From Gordionus sp. m RMFG-2023 (Eukaryota; Nematomorpha; Gordioida; Chordodea; Parachordodidae), in the NCBI RefSeq assembly GCF_954871325.1, contig NC_088779.1:27204869-27268868 (forward strand): a stretch of 64,000 nt of DNA. The letters run 5' to 3'. Positions within the stretch are counted from its first letter, which is position 1; each line of letters opens with the position of its first letter. The notes beneath the pieces are model-generated. The model ran no database searches. It saw only the letters and a list, made by a program, of their open reading frames with translations, and was not told the DNA's origin. The position numbers and the translations under genes were made by a program. Below are positions 24,901 to 36,200 of this stretch, piece after piece.

Positions 24901-27900
24901 CTAAGTGATCAGGATTAGGAGTTTATCAAATTGAGGGCTTTTGATGAACCCTCGGCTTTTAACAAATTTTTAAAACTTAAATTATTAATAACGCATTTTT
25001 TTTAAAAATTTTTTGAAAGATCTGATTTTCAGAAATCGTATTTAATCATGTCTAAAGGGACCCAGGTACTTCTACATTAGCGAAGGTCAAGGATGGAAGG
25101 AACCGAAATAAGACCAGACCAAAGACCGATATGAAATAAAAAACAGGATCGGAAACTGATAAGACCGAAGCCAAAGACAGGGTTGGACCATTTTTTTTAA
25201 AGTCGGGAAACCTCCATTTAAGACCTGAAAAAATCAGGAATTATTAGATATTTTGTCATGACTTTAGTTTATCTTTGGACATTTTTTTTCTTCTTTTTGA
25301 CTCTTTATTGCACCTTTATCTCATATTTTGGCACTTTTTCCTCAGAGGCCTACCGCCATAAAGTGGCTATAGAGTTTGAAGTTAAGTTTTGGTCAACGTA
25401 GTGTTTGTTATGACAGAAAAAAACATTGTCTAAGCCTCGAGATTTAGCTAAGTCCAGAACCTTTGAGAAATCTACGAGAAAAATCTTTAGGCTCGCGTAA
25501 TATTTTTCTGAGTAAAATATTGAGATAACCGTTTTTAAATGAGCCGATTTAACAACACAAAATGTAATATAGCAGGGTAAATGACCTTAAAGGATGCGAA
25601 GGGTCAAGAAAATAAGGAAAGATGGTTATTATTATTTAAGAAAATATTTAAGCCATTTGGATTTTATCGCGAGAAAAAAAAATATTGATTAAAATAAGGC
25701 ACAATAATTATAATATCCTATTTTAATTTAAAATGTAATATTTATAAATAAAAAATATTAATAATTGCAAAAAAAAAATTTAAAACTTAATAAATTTATG
25801 TTTAACGTTAATCAAAAAGCAAGTTTCAATTTTAAATCATTTTTTGAGCGCGTTTTTAAAAAAATTTGAATAAAAATCCGATATTACCGGAAATGTTTCC
25901 ATCATGTTTGGAATACCTATCCTATGAATTACAGACAAATTTTTCATAAACTTTTAAACTTTATATAATTTATACTCGATTTTCCATACATTTATTCTAT
26001 AAATTATAAATGGCTCAAAGGTTGACAGCTAAATTGTCTACAATTCATAAGACAGGTATTCCAAACATGATAGAATATATTTCTGATAAATCTCCCCAAG
26101 GGCTACGTGCCTGGTACATGTAGTTGTAGGTCCTGACAAAGTAAATCTTTATTATATGCACGTAGAGCACTACTCTAGCTGTCCAAAGCCCGACCTGACT
26201 TGGGTTCGGGCTGCCTCCCGAATATTAAATATTGGAAATATCCTCAATAACAATTTTGTTTTATATAAATGTCAATCAGAATCACATTCATTTTTCATCC
26301 ACCACACTTCACTTATTTATTTACGTTTCTATTTCCCAAATTAACAATTTACTGTGATTTGTAATGGGGCGCTTCCTTCTTTCCATCTTTTTACTCACAT
26401 ACATCATATTCTACCAGGTTAAATAAAATAAAATACATAGCAAACATAAAATCTAGAATGTTAATCTGTTTATAATAGTTACAAAATATTTTAATTCGAT
26501 AATTTTTGCTTTATCTAAGATCTATTAAATTAAATGCCCAAGAATATTATATTTATAAAATTGGGAATCAAATATATTTTTATTTAAGGTGACAATATAT
26601 GAATGAATACACGTAATTTTTAATTTTTCTTTGAATATTATAATTTGTATTTAAAATTGTGCTCGGTTGGGGCCGGGATACAAAATTTCTTAAAATTCGG
26701 TCTCGGGTCGGACTTGGACATTGGAAAAAATTACTTTACAGGGCTTTGTTTGTGCTACACATTCATATTAAATTTCTATTGATTTGAAGCAGTAGCTGCC
26801 ACGAGTTAAAAGATGCCCATCTATCACCGGACTGTCCTTCATGACAAAAATGTCTAATATTCACCCACAGAATGTATACTCTACACCAGCTGTTAATACA
26901 TTTCCGGCATAATCAGATCTTTCAAATTATTTTTTTTTTAAAACGCCCTAATTATATATAAAGTGATAAATATACTATTCCCCCCCCCCCCTTTTTAAAT
27001 ATAATTTTGATCAGTTCATTATCCTATGATGCGAAATTTGAAAAATGAAAAAAAAAACACTCCATGGATCCATAAGAAGAAATATAAAATTATCATATCG
27101 ATCAATGTCAAAAATTATGATTTATAATATAGGGTGGCATGCTCGTTTTGGATATTATGGATCATTATTGCGCCAACATATGTTGCGTGATTGTTGGCAT
27201 TGTCGAAGTACTGGCTATAATGTGGTTGTACGGTACATTATTTTATATTTATATAGTTTTCTCTTATGTTCCCATTTTAAATGGTTAAAAATTAGAATTA
27301 GAATAACTTTTCACAAACATAATATACCTAAAATTTAATAAAATTCAACAAAATATTACGAGATAGTTACTGAAAAAATAACTAACTTGTTTAAAGAATA
27401 GGTTAGAGTTAATTGAGAAGCGACACGTGAATATCTTTGTTTCTATTATTAATATAGCGGCTCGTACGTTAGTTGAATTGAACCCCAGTCATTTATATCA
27501 GCATTCTCTACTAGGTCCCTCTCCTTGGCGGGAAAATAGGCAAAACTCATAACAACATTGTGACTGCCTCTTGAGAAATGATTATCAACTAGGAGGCAAT
27601 TAATTTAAAACATGCCCTCATTTAGCACTCTTTTGAGTGTGTCCCTTATATCGTCATAAAGTTCCCTTTTATATAAAAGCTACCATTTCAAGACACTTAT
27701 TTATTAAGCTTCTTTATAAATTTTTTAAATTATTATTTTAAATTATACTTTTTTCTTTTATATAATTCCCGGATTGTAGTGTTGTATCATATTCATTTTT
27801 TTTAAACATTAGGGGGAAGATCTAGGTAAAATGATTATTATTTTGTATTTTTACCGTAAAATTTTGATCAAACTTATTTAACCTTTTAGACCTCAGTTTT

Positions 27901-30900
27901 GCATTTAGTAATGCTTCATGGGATTCTCTAATATCCTCACTATTAAAATCTTCCATATGTTTAATTTTCTTTTTTTTCTGTATCAAGATTTGAAATAGTT
28001 TTGAACAGCGGTAATAATATTCGCACATTTGTAAGTGCTGTCTGAACCAAGAACATTCCATCCATTTTGAGTTATGAAAGTATCCAAGTGGGAAATAAAG
28101 AGTATTATATAGTATTCTTCGAATGAGACCCTATATTAATATTGGAACGATGGGCTTGCCTTGCTGCGAGTCACTTAGAACAAATTTTAAATCGATAGAG
28201 ATCTGCTTTTGACATAAGCAACGACATATAATTTATGAAAATTCGTCATCTACATTTGCCTTAATTTCCATTAAGTTCCAATATTATGCGTTCATATATT
28301 CAAATAGTCTTAATCAAAAGAGTGTTTTTTTTTGAAATATCTGAAATCTAATTCGTATAATAAATTAGTAGAGTATTTATTTATGTTGTGAATGGGATAA
28401 ATACATGTAACCCTGCCAATGACATATAATAATACCTAGACTGGCGATGCATTCATTAAAAGTGTACATCAATGAAAACAGCTGGGGACGCCAATTTGAT
28501 TACCCATATCGTTATTAAAAATTTTAAACTAGAGGCCAATTTATTTTTATCTCTGACGCAAACTTTGTTAAAAGAATTGCTTGATCATCGAGATAATAAG
28601 GAAGCAAGTTTATCAATTTAATAGTAGTTTTTTAACATGAGAATAATTACTATATGGGTTACCAAAATGGCGGGTCTAGCTGATTTGCCTTTTAACGACG
28701 CTTAAAAATGCATTTTAATGAATGAATCGTCAGACTAGGTATTATTATAATATGTCATTGAATCCTGCATTCACAATTTGTTATATTTTGTATACTCCAC
28801 CGCGTATTTACGCTAACTGTAGGAGCGCAGAGTAATTGGAATATTTATATATATATATACGATAAGAGAGGTAGGTTGATTATTATAAAGTGTGAATTAT
28901 AATAATAAAAACAAGTAATATTTTTGAAAAATATCTTATAGTGCGCACAAATTGAGCGTTTACGTTTTGCCGTAATTTTTAAATAAAAAAAAACGTAAGG
29001 CGTCTCTTGTTTAAATTGAGGTTGTCTTTTTATTAATATCCGTCGATTCAAAATTTTAAATAAGTTCTAAAAAAAAGCATCTGTCTTTGAAAATTATATT
29101 ATCGTCTGCCTTTTTTATTTCTTTAATTTATAAATATTCCTTTTGTTTTTTAGGATATATGTAAGTTGTTTATATTACATTTTTATATAATATTACAAAA
29201 CGAAGAATAAAAACAAGGTAAATGAAATAGCAAACCTATTTTTACGTTATTTTAAATGGTTGCTAACGCGGTAATTTTACCAATTTGCAAGAGGCCATTT
29301 AAAAGGCATTATTTGCGCTTTCAACGCAGCTTTTAAAACGACGCTCAATTTGTGCGCACTATTAACCAGCATTTGAAGTTTGGCTTTGGAGAAGGGGGGG
29401 ATTGGCCCTCCCCCGACCCCCTAGTTGCGCACGCCCATGTAATCTACGTTTAAGTTAAAAATAAAATGATAATCATTGCCTCGTAATTTATTTTTACTCA
29501 TATAAATGATAACTACACCATCGAACATATAATAGTATACAACATTATAACAGAAATTTAAAAAATTGAAAGTCGAACGAATAAAACAAAATATAGAAAT
29601 TGTAAAAATTGTGATTTTTTTTTTAAAAAAAAAATAAAATTTATTAAATATGAGAAAGAAAAAAATGGGAAAGATGAGGACAGAATATCAAAAGAGTCAC
29701 GTGATGAATAAGTTAATAAGATACAGTTATTGGAGATTTGATTTTACGACTTGGATTGCATGACAAAAACTATATTAGCAAAACGAAACATTATTTCTAA
29801 AATGAATCGAATCATAAATATAATAGAATTTAATTATATGCATATTTATTTTTATATTTATTATTTTTACCAAATGAAGTGAATATTGTCAAAACATTAT
29901 GATTTTAATTTGAGCATAATTTGACCGGCTAAATGTCTTATCTTGCAATTTATAAAAAAAAACATTTGTGGGTTTTTACTTCATGAAGGTGTTCCGTTTT
30001 GCCCCGGTCTCCCTACTACTTAGAAATAATAAGTTATTTACACAAACAGTAACGGATTTTGTGAGTATTTTTAAAAAAAATTTTTTTATTTATATTGTAG
30101 GATTTGAAAAATTTACCAAAGATATATCTTACATGCTAGGATTCGAATTGCCGCACAAGAGATATTGGCAAATATCATGGGCATATATCGCACCTACAGG
30201 ATTAATAGTAAAATGAGTATTAGCCGCCTCATTTATAGTAAGCGAGTTATGTTCAAGCGTTGCGTTGTTTAAACCCAGCGTTATTACAAAATTAAGGCCA
30301 ATAAATAGATATAAATTTATAAATATAAATCGTTAGGACGATAACGCTATGATAAAATTTGGCGATGCGTCGATAAAAAAAAATGTGAGATACGATTATA
30401 AAAAATAATAAAGGTAAACGATTTATCTTAAATATTATATAAAATAATTATCTCTATTTTAGCTCTACCAACTGAATCAGCTGTCATAACGCTGCGTTGA
30501 ATAACGCGACGCTTGAAAATAACGCGTTTACTACAAATGAGGCCTAAAATGGATATATTTTTTTAATATATATATATATATATATAATTTAGTTTGTGTG
30601 TGGGGCGTATTTTGTGCAAAGCATATTTATTGAACGAAGATTGATTTCGGGAAGTTATGTCTACCCTGTATGGGCTCAATTTATTGGTTGGACCTTATTT
30701 TGCGTCATTATTTTTCAGATCCCCTTATGGGCATATTTGCGAATGAGGAAAGTTGACGGAGATTCTTTCACGGAAGTTTATATATAAAAAAATAATCCAA
30801 AATCTTAACTCTCAAAAATATATACGCCTACGAAATGTGTAGAAATTCCATAATGCGGTAAAACCCTCGCCTTCCTTCGATGAAATTAGACCGAAATCCG

Positions 30901-30977
30901 CGAGCGATGAACCCGGGTATCACGACAAAGGACACGACAATCCCTTGGCGCTCACGAATTTGCAAGATGAAAATTAA
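20929..30977 (+). CDS. SLC6-family sodium-coupled transporter, complete, 13 exons
   Basis: Exons: 20929-20976, 21075-21213, 23160-23291, 23370-23497, 23551-23645, 23703-23841, 24089-24223, 24283-24511, 24560-24807, 27133-27232, 30101-30207, 30593-30775 and 30843-30977. All join in phase to give 605 residues, the usual SLC6 length. These plasma-membrane proteins have 12 helices and use Na+ (often with Cl-) to import amino acids or transmitters. Helix 1 reads [15 protein letters not shown] then CYENGGGAFLIPY. The large loop has CGNSFNTPNC, likely the conserved disulfide pair. Helix 5/6 gives [15 protein letters not shown], and helix 8 TLGIDSQ. A polar tail of about 45 residues ends the protein. 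The YENGGG and [14 protein letters not shown] signatures point to invertebrate nutrient amino-acid transporters, but the substrate is inferred. Eight introns are 48-247 bp; the four longer ones (introns 2, 9, 10 and 11) carry transposon insertions. The acceptor of intron 1 is weak. Confidence 0.96.
21238..21430. repeat. MITE family D, copy 2 (SLC6 intron 2)
   Basis: It starts AGTGTTACATTTTATACC 25 bp after the exon 2 donor and ends TTAGCAATACT, the inverted terminus. The internal motif CAAACCTTTCTGCCATATG and GAGGCTTACGCAATATTATT match the family. Confidence 0.7.
21749..21926. repeat. GGAA then GAAA microsatellite (SLC6 intron 2)
   Basis: About 130 bp of perfect GGAA repeats pass directly into about 45 bp of GAAA repeats. 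A tandem pair of a 24-bp AT-rich unit (CTTAAAATAACGATAATAAT plus 4 bases) sits just before it at about 21708-21744. This is a purine-only tract of almost 180 bp on the sense strand. Confidence 0.97.
22813..23056. mobile_element. short hAT-like MITE with poly-G tract (SLC6 intron 2)
   Basis: The left end has CATAGGCGTACTCC followed shortly by a run of about ten G. The right end is the inverse of TATAGGTGTAGCCAAAGAGG. These resemble the ends of the element at 37753-39325. The interior has further G-rich words (GGGGTGGGGCG, GAGGGGAG). No exact target duplication is visible. Confidence 0.6.
25400..25559. repeat. MITE family D, copy 3 (SLC6 intron 9)
   Basis: It begins AGTGTTTGTTATGACAG and ends GAGCCGATTTAACAACAC, with the family core TAAGCCTCGAGATTTAGC and GCTCGCGTAATATTTTTCTG in between. 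Confidence 0.75.
25838..26092. repeat. MITE family E, copy 1 (SLC6 intron 9)
   Basis: Inverted arms: GGAAATGTTTCCATCATGTT at 25889 onward against the inverse of AACATGATAGAATATATTTC near 26075, each followed inwards by TTGGAATACCTATC-type sequence. About 40 bp outside the left arm (TTTTTTGAGCGCGTTTTT) is also shared with the copy at 62088-62347. Confidence 0.75.
26180..26720. mobile_element. hAT-like element with GGGC words (SLC6 intron 9)
   Basis: The left end TGTCCAAAGCCCGACC and the right end, the inverse of TGTCCAAGTCCGACCC, form an inverted repeat. CCCGA/TCGGG words fill both flanks and the middle is AT-rich. No target duplication or transposase is visible, so superfamily placement rests on its similarity in structure to the other word-repeat elements here. 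Confidence 0.55.
27480..28061 (-). other. coding-like remnant, antisense within SLC6 intron 10
   Basis: Minus-strand reading gives protein-like stretches, broken in places: [20 protein letters not shown] in a 79-residue open frame (27822-28061), and further on [16 protein letters not shown] and [17 protein letters not shown] (about 27480-27680). The amino-acid usage is unlike random AT-rich sequence. I do not recognise the family. A decayed transposable element is the likeliest source. Confidence 0.4.
28417..28760. repeat. MITE family C, complete foldback (SLC6 intron 10)
   Basis: The left arm CAATGACATATAATAATACC TAGACTGGCGATGC and the right arm, the inverse of CAATGACATATTATAATAAT, pair over more than 40 bp. 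A second inner inverted pair (GATTACCCATAT and ATATGGGTTACC) makes the whole unit a nested hairpin. It is 344 bp with no coding capacity. Confidence 0.85.
28939..29361. mobile_element. MITE family B, copy 1 (PIF/Harbinger-like; SLC6 intron 10)
   Basis: It begins TAGTGCGCACAAATTGAGCG and ends with the exact inverse of that sequence. It is flanked by TTA on both sides (28936-28938 and 29362-29364), the 3-bp duplication typical of PIF/Harbinger. The interior matches the copy at 63214-63584 in the opposite orientation. Confidence 0.88.
29376..29446. repeat. solitary hAT-like end (SLC6 intron 10)
   Basis: The inverse strand reads CATGGGCGTGCGCAACTAGG followed by a G-rich stretch and GGGGGAGGGCC. 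This resembles the CATAGGCGTAGGC and CAGGCGCGTAGC termini of other elements in the window. No partner end was found nearby. Confidence 0.45.
30223..30544. mobile_element. MITE family A, copy 2 (SLC6 intron 11)
   Basis: The left arm GCCGCCTCATTTATAGTAAG and the right arm, the inverse of GGCCTCATTTGTAGTAAACG, continue as a long inverted repeat (about 60 bp per arm, including TTCAAGCGTTGCGTTG). TA lies next to both ends. It occupies most of the 385-bp intron 11, starting 16 bp after the donor. Confidence 0.88.
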
Positions 30978-31129
30978 ATGCCCACCGAACATTTAGTCAA
31001 AAATATTTATATAAATTTTTTTTAATTTGATCAATATTTTATAATTTTTTTGTTTTTGCGCCATGCAAATTGTAACCACAATGTATAATATTTAATTATT
31101 ATTTTTTTTTCTATATTAAAATTTGGCTT

Positions 31130-31135
31130 AATAAA
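31130..31135 (+). terminator. polyadenylation signal AATAAA of the SLC6 gene
   Basis: First AATAAA on the sense strand downstream of the stop codon, about 150 bp away in AT-rich sequence. Confidence 0.4.
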
Positions 31136-33287
31136 TTTTTATTCGACTTTAACAAAAAAGAAAGAAAGAAAGAAAGAAAGGAGATATTTTTGTTCTCCAA
31201 AAAATAAAAGTATAAGCTTTCATAGACTAAAGAAATATTTACCACGGGTGTTCCCGATTTAAGTGAGACATTATAATTTATAACAAAAAAATAATAATTT
31301 TATATATTAAGAAATTCATCGTACAATAAAAAAATAATGAATGAGATATATATTATATATTTTTTAACATATTTAAAAAAAGTAACTAGTTACTTTTGGG
31401 AATAATATTTCCAAAATGTGTAATTTATCAAAAAAAAAGAGTTTTATATATCTCTTCTCTAGGGTGATTTTGTATCCTTTTTTTAATTATTATTTTCTAA
31501 ATATTTTTGTTATGTCGTCGTGATTAAGACATGGAATTAGTGCCATCCCAATTATTACTGCTATCTGGATTTGTCAGCTTTCTTGCGAAAAGAAACGTAC
31601 TATTAAAGAACTGACCTTAGTCCAACGCGCCTGAAAAACACAGTTTGCGTTTTTTAAAATGGTTCCTAACGTCAAGCGGTAATTTCACCGCATGCGTTAA
31701 CCTTAGCGTTTAAAATGCTTAATTACCGGACAAAAAAACAGTTCCCTTTTTTAATTCCTCCAGGAAACACGTTCCTAAGAAAAATATCTGATTTTTTTCG
31801 TTCTTTTCGATTAATAAAATATATACAATTTATTTATTTATCAATATTTATAATATAGACATATATTATCTTACAAAATATAGATATATTATTACACATA
31901 TCTAAGTTAATTAAGGCATTCTTTGAAGGATTGACAATTATATTTGTGCCGTGGCGTTAATATAAATTTGAGTGTCGAAAAATACCTTATAGTACTAATT
32001 TGGTAACAAAATCATCCATCGAAATTTAAAGCTTTCATTATATAATATTAATTTCAAATCTTAAAATCATGATAACACTAAAAATAAAATATGGGATATA
32101 ATAATTTTGTTATGTGAAACAAACTGTGGAATTAAAGACAAAAAAAAACTAATATTTATAAATGAGCAAGCCAAGCCAAGCCAATATAAATATTATATTT
32201 GTAATTGTTTAACACAGAGACCTGCAGGCCTGACCCTAAGACCGGATCGGGTAGACGGGCCGGGCCGGGCCTTATTTTAATTTTTCAAAATATACTCAGA
32301 CCGGACTATATATTTTAAAATCAAATATTTTAAATCGCCATTATTAGCTATAAGAATTAAAAATAAATATAAAATATTTAAAAAAAAACCCAGGCTGGGT
32401 TAAAAAATATAAAACCGCAGTTCGAAAATTTTTTTTTAAAATAAATCCGGCCGGGCTGTGTAAATTGTACCCTTGTGATGTAGGTCCTAATTTAACAACG
32501 AATACAGAAGTTGAAAATTGAAAATTATATTTTGAAGGAAGTTAAATACTTATTTTTATAAAATTTCACTGACCTTTTCCTGGTATATTTAAAAATATCC
32601 CGAGATGGAATATATATAATTTTTTTTTCTTTCTCGAAGAAAATAGGAATGTGATTGCTCACTTAATTCTAAATTGTCCTCAAAAACTTTGAGGCACTGG
32701 GTCACTTCAGCTTTAACCTACCATCACATTTAAATTAAATTTTTGCTTTAGTAATAAAAATATTTCGGAAAATTTATGAACGTATTTAAAAAAGGTATTT
32801 TTTGATTAAAATTTTTGGTTTTTACCTTTCACCTGTTTAAATAATGACATTTCCTTAGGAAAAAAAAATATATAAATAAATATTTGCCATTTTTTACAAA
32901 TTATGTTATTAAATTTTAAGTTATTTAGATTCTAGATTTGGATAATTTTATTTAAAATAGTAAATTTCTTTTTTTTATTTAGACATTAAAATTAAGTAGG
33001 AAAATGATAATTTTCTAAGTGAATAAATAGCATATCTTTATCTAATTGCACAAAAAAAAATATCAAACAATGGAAGAACAATCAAAAATTTGTAAAAATT
33101 TTGATAAGAATCATAAAGGATGAATCTTCCTCAACATAATATTTTTTTGTCATCAGTGAATAAGATAAGAAAAACTTTTTTTAAAAAAAGATAACAACAA
33201 TGCTAATTATGAAAACTATGTAGAATCGAATTTGGCATTAAAAATTTTTTGCTTTCTTGCGGCAAATTAAGGTTATGCTTTCGAATA
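31136..33287. other. intergenic stretch between SLC6 and the phosphatase gene
   Basis: Apart from the hAT-like element at 32215-32475, this is AT-rich DNA. About 31620-31740 contains AAATGGTTCCTAACG and GGTAATTTCACCGC, recalling the interior of MITE family B (AAATGGTTGCTAACG), so a decayed relative may lie here. A short AAGCC tandem (AAGCCAAGCCAAGCC) sits at about 32168. Confidence 0.5.
32215..32475. mobile_element. hAT-like MITE with GGGCCGGGC words
   Basis: The left end reads CAGAGACCTGCAGGCCTGACC-like sequence (first 16 bases CAGAGACCTGCAGGCC), close to the right end of the element at 50961-51265. The right end is less conserved (inverse of CAAGGGTACAATTTACACAG). Subterminal words GGGCCGGGCCGGGCC and CCGGCCGGGC flank an AT-rich centre. 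Confidence 0.6.
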
Positions 33288-36200
33288 ATGGATGAAATGT
33301 CTAAAATTCATACCATGAGATGGCTATTATGGATTTTATTTATTGAAATCAAAAATTCCAATGGTCAAAATTTGGTAGTAGGTCAAGCACAATTAGTTAT
33401 TCCGGCCACCAATCATTCCATTAAGACAGAAGGTACAAAAATGGAATATATTATATAAATTAGATGATAAATAAGTTTTTATAAATTGTTTTTCTAGATG
33501 TGAATAAGAAAATTCTATATCAGATATTTCTTGAGGTATAATATATGTTGCGAAATCGGGTAATTAGTCAATACGCGTATCTCCTTAGCATAGCGTATCT
33601 TATAAAATTGTCTAAGATTTATAGGGTAGATATTCAACATGTGCTTGGAATACATCTCCAAAAAATTAGATTATTGAAATTTAAATAAAACGCGGTATAT
33701 AACATGTGATTTTAAGATGGTAAATAGCACAATCATTTGTAAGTGTTCTTTTTTTTTGACATTTTAATAATCTGATTTTGCCAAATTTTTATTTGACGAA
33801 TATGTGTAGAGTAGAATAACCTATCCAATAAATTTCAGACAATTTTAATCATAAAATATCAAATTATTTTGGATTATTTAACTGGCAATACGCGAATTTG
33901 CTGATAACGTGACATTTGACCCAAATTGTACCATATGGAGGAGACTGGAGTGATTGTCTAGGTAAACTATGTCAACGCAAATAACTTTCGCCATTTGGCA
34001 TAAAAACCATAAATTTTTTTTATATAATAATTTCGTACGTATGTTCATTTTATTTGGCGAATGTTATGGGTTATATGTATTTTGCCAAAAAATGGTTTTT
34101 GAAAAATTAATTATAAATAGCTACTTGCATTTTTAGCCTTATGATTTTAATTTTTTTTTACATAGGTTCCTTGAAATTATTGCTATAAATTAAAAGTTAT
34201 TATAAGTTTATAGTTTAGTTCAGAAGACGTGTAATAGCGAGTTATTATAAAATAAACCCCTTGGGGGTGAAGCAGCTATATGTAAAACGGTTAAAAGGTT
34301 CCATCTACTTAAAGCTATTAAAAAAGATATTCGATTAATCCGATCCACATCATGTAAAAAATTTTTTAGTTTTTATGTCATATGAAACAAAAAAGTTTTA
34401 AAATGGTGGCAAAGATGAAGAATATTTGAAATTTTAGTACAAGTAATAAATAAATGTTAAAATCGCTCATATTCTTTTCAATAAGACAAGAAAGTTATGT
34501 TCAATTTCAGACTTTACCTTTGGTGCTTAACCATTTCATTTACTCTTAGCATAGTGCTATAATTTTTTTTATTTTGAGAATGAGAGATTGGGCAACATAT
34601 TGATTTATATATTGTTCTGTTTGGCTTTTATTTAAAATAATGTGTATATTTTTTTTTACCCCAGTTATCTACCATATGTTATAGAGATAACAAATTCAGG
34701 AGTCTTCAATGACTCGGGGTTTTAGAAAATTCACTGCAATTAAATCCTTTTATAACGCATTTGTCGGAATCGTCCTCCGGCAAGTCTAGACCTAGACTTG
34801 TCAATATTAAACACTTTAGGGTTCCCGGTAAAATCAGATCCTTCAAAATTTAAAAACGCGCACTATTAAATAATCTAAGTTTTAAATATTTTTCTTCGAA
34901 ACTCGAATTCGCGAATCCCCTTACGACATACACATTTCGGAAGGATGGCTCTTGTAAAGCGATTGGTTGGAATTTTAAAAATTCTGCATTTTATGGCATG
35001 ATGTATACATACCACTAAATTGGCGATTCGTTAATTAGAAGTGTTACATATATAGGAGTCAAACTGAAACGCCATTTTGTGGATTTCAACATCGACCAAT
35101 TTTTCATATGTATCATTACAAGATATGAATGCACATTAATGTAATTTATTCGATGGGCGAACCAAAAAATGGAACAACAGATGATTCCTATTTATGAACA
35201 CTTTTAAAGAGTAGTATATATGCAACATTAAATTTTATGTAATAAATAATGAAAGGAAATTTTTTTTAAAAAATAAACACAAATAAAGTATCAAAATCTA
35301 TCGTTACTGAACACAATAATGGCACCTTTAATTTTGTAGTAATGGGTGATATAGGCGGAATTCCAAAGTATCCCTACACATCTAGTATTGGCAGACATGT
35401 GGCGAAGGAATTGAAACAATGGTCTAATTTGAATTCTCCACGCTTTGTCAGTCTCCTAGGTGATAATTTTTATATGCATGGAGTGCGAAATGTTGCAGAT
35501 AATCGATTTAAGGTAAATACTTATAATATTATTTTATTGTACGAGCAATGGCTTCTTTAAGATTGGATTTCATTGGATACTATTATTTAACATCTGTAAC
35601 TAGCTTAGTTTCGTACATTCAAAGAAGTGCTAATATTATAAGAGTTTAGTAGGAGATTTTTTAATATTACTCAAATTTGTTAAAATACTAAAAAAAATAT
35701 ATCATATAAAAATACAAAAGACATCGTTCGAACAACTGTACAATCATTCAAGCCTCAATAGTATCCCTTGGTACGTACTAGCTGGTAACCATGACCATTA
35801 TGGAAATGTCACGGCGCAAATGATGTACCAATATCATTCGCAAAAATGGTAGCTCTAGTATTCTAAATGAGAGGACAGGGGTAGAAAGAAGAGAAAGGAT
35901 AGAGGAGAAAGAAGGAAAGGGGCCGGAGAAATGAGTTGTTTTAAATCCTAATCATTTTCGTAAACAGCTACTATTTTTCTAAATATAGACTGTATACCAA
36001 TAATGATAACCAGCGTCTACATGATAGGATTTTCATTGGATGCAAACCCTCTTCAAAAACTTTTGCCTACCCCCCTAAAAAATCCCCGCCGCCTTCGGCG
36101 GCGGTGTCTTTTTATTTTTATTTTGACCTTTATAATTATATTGATACTATTTTCAGAGAATTTATAAATATAACTTAAATTAATCTATCTCTACCAACTA

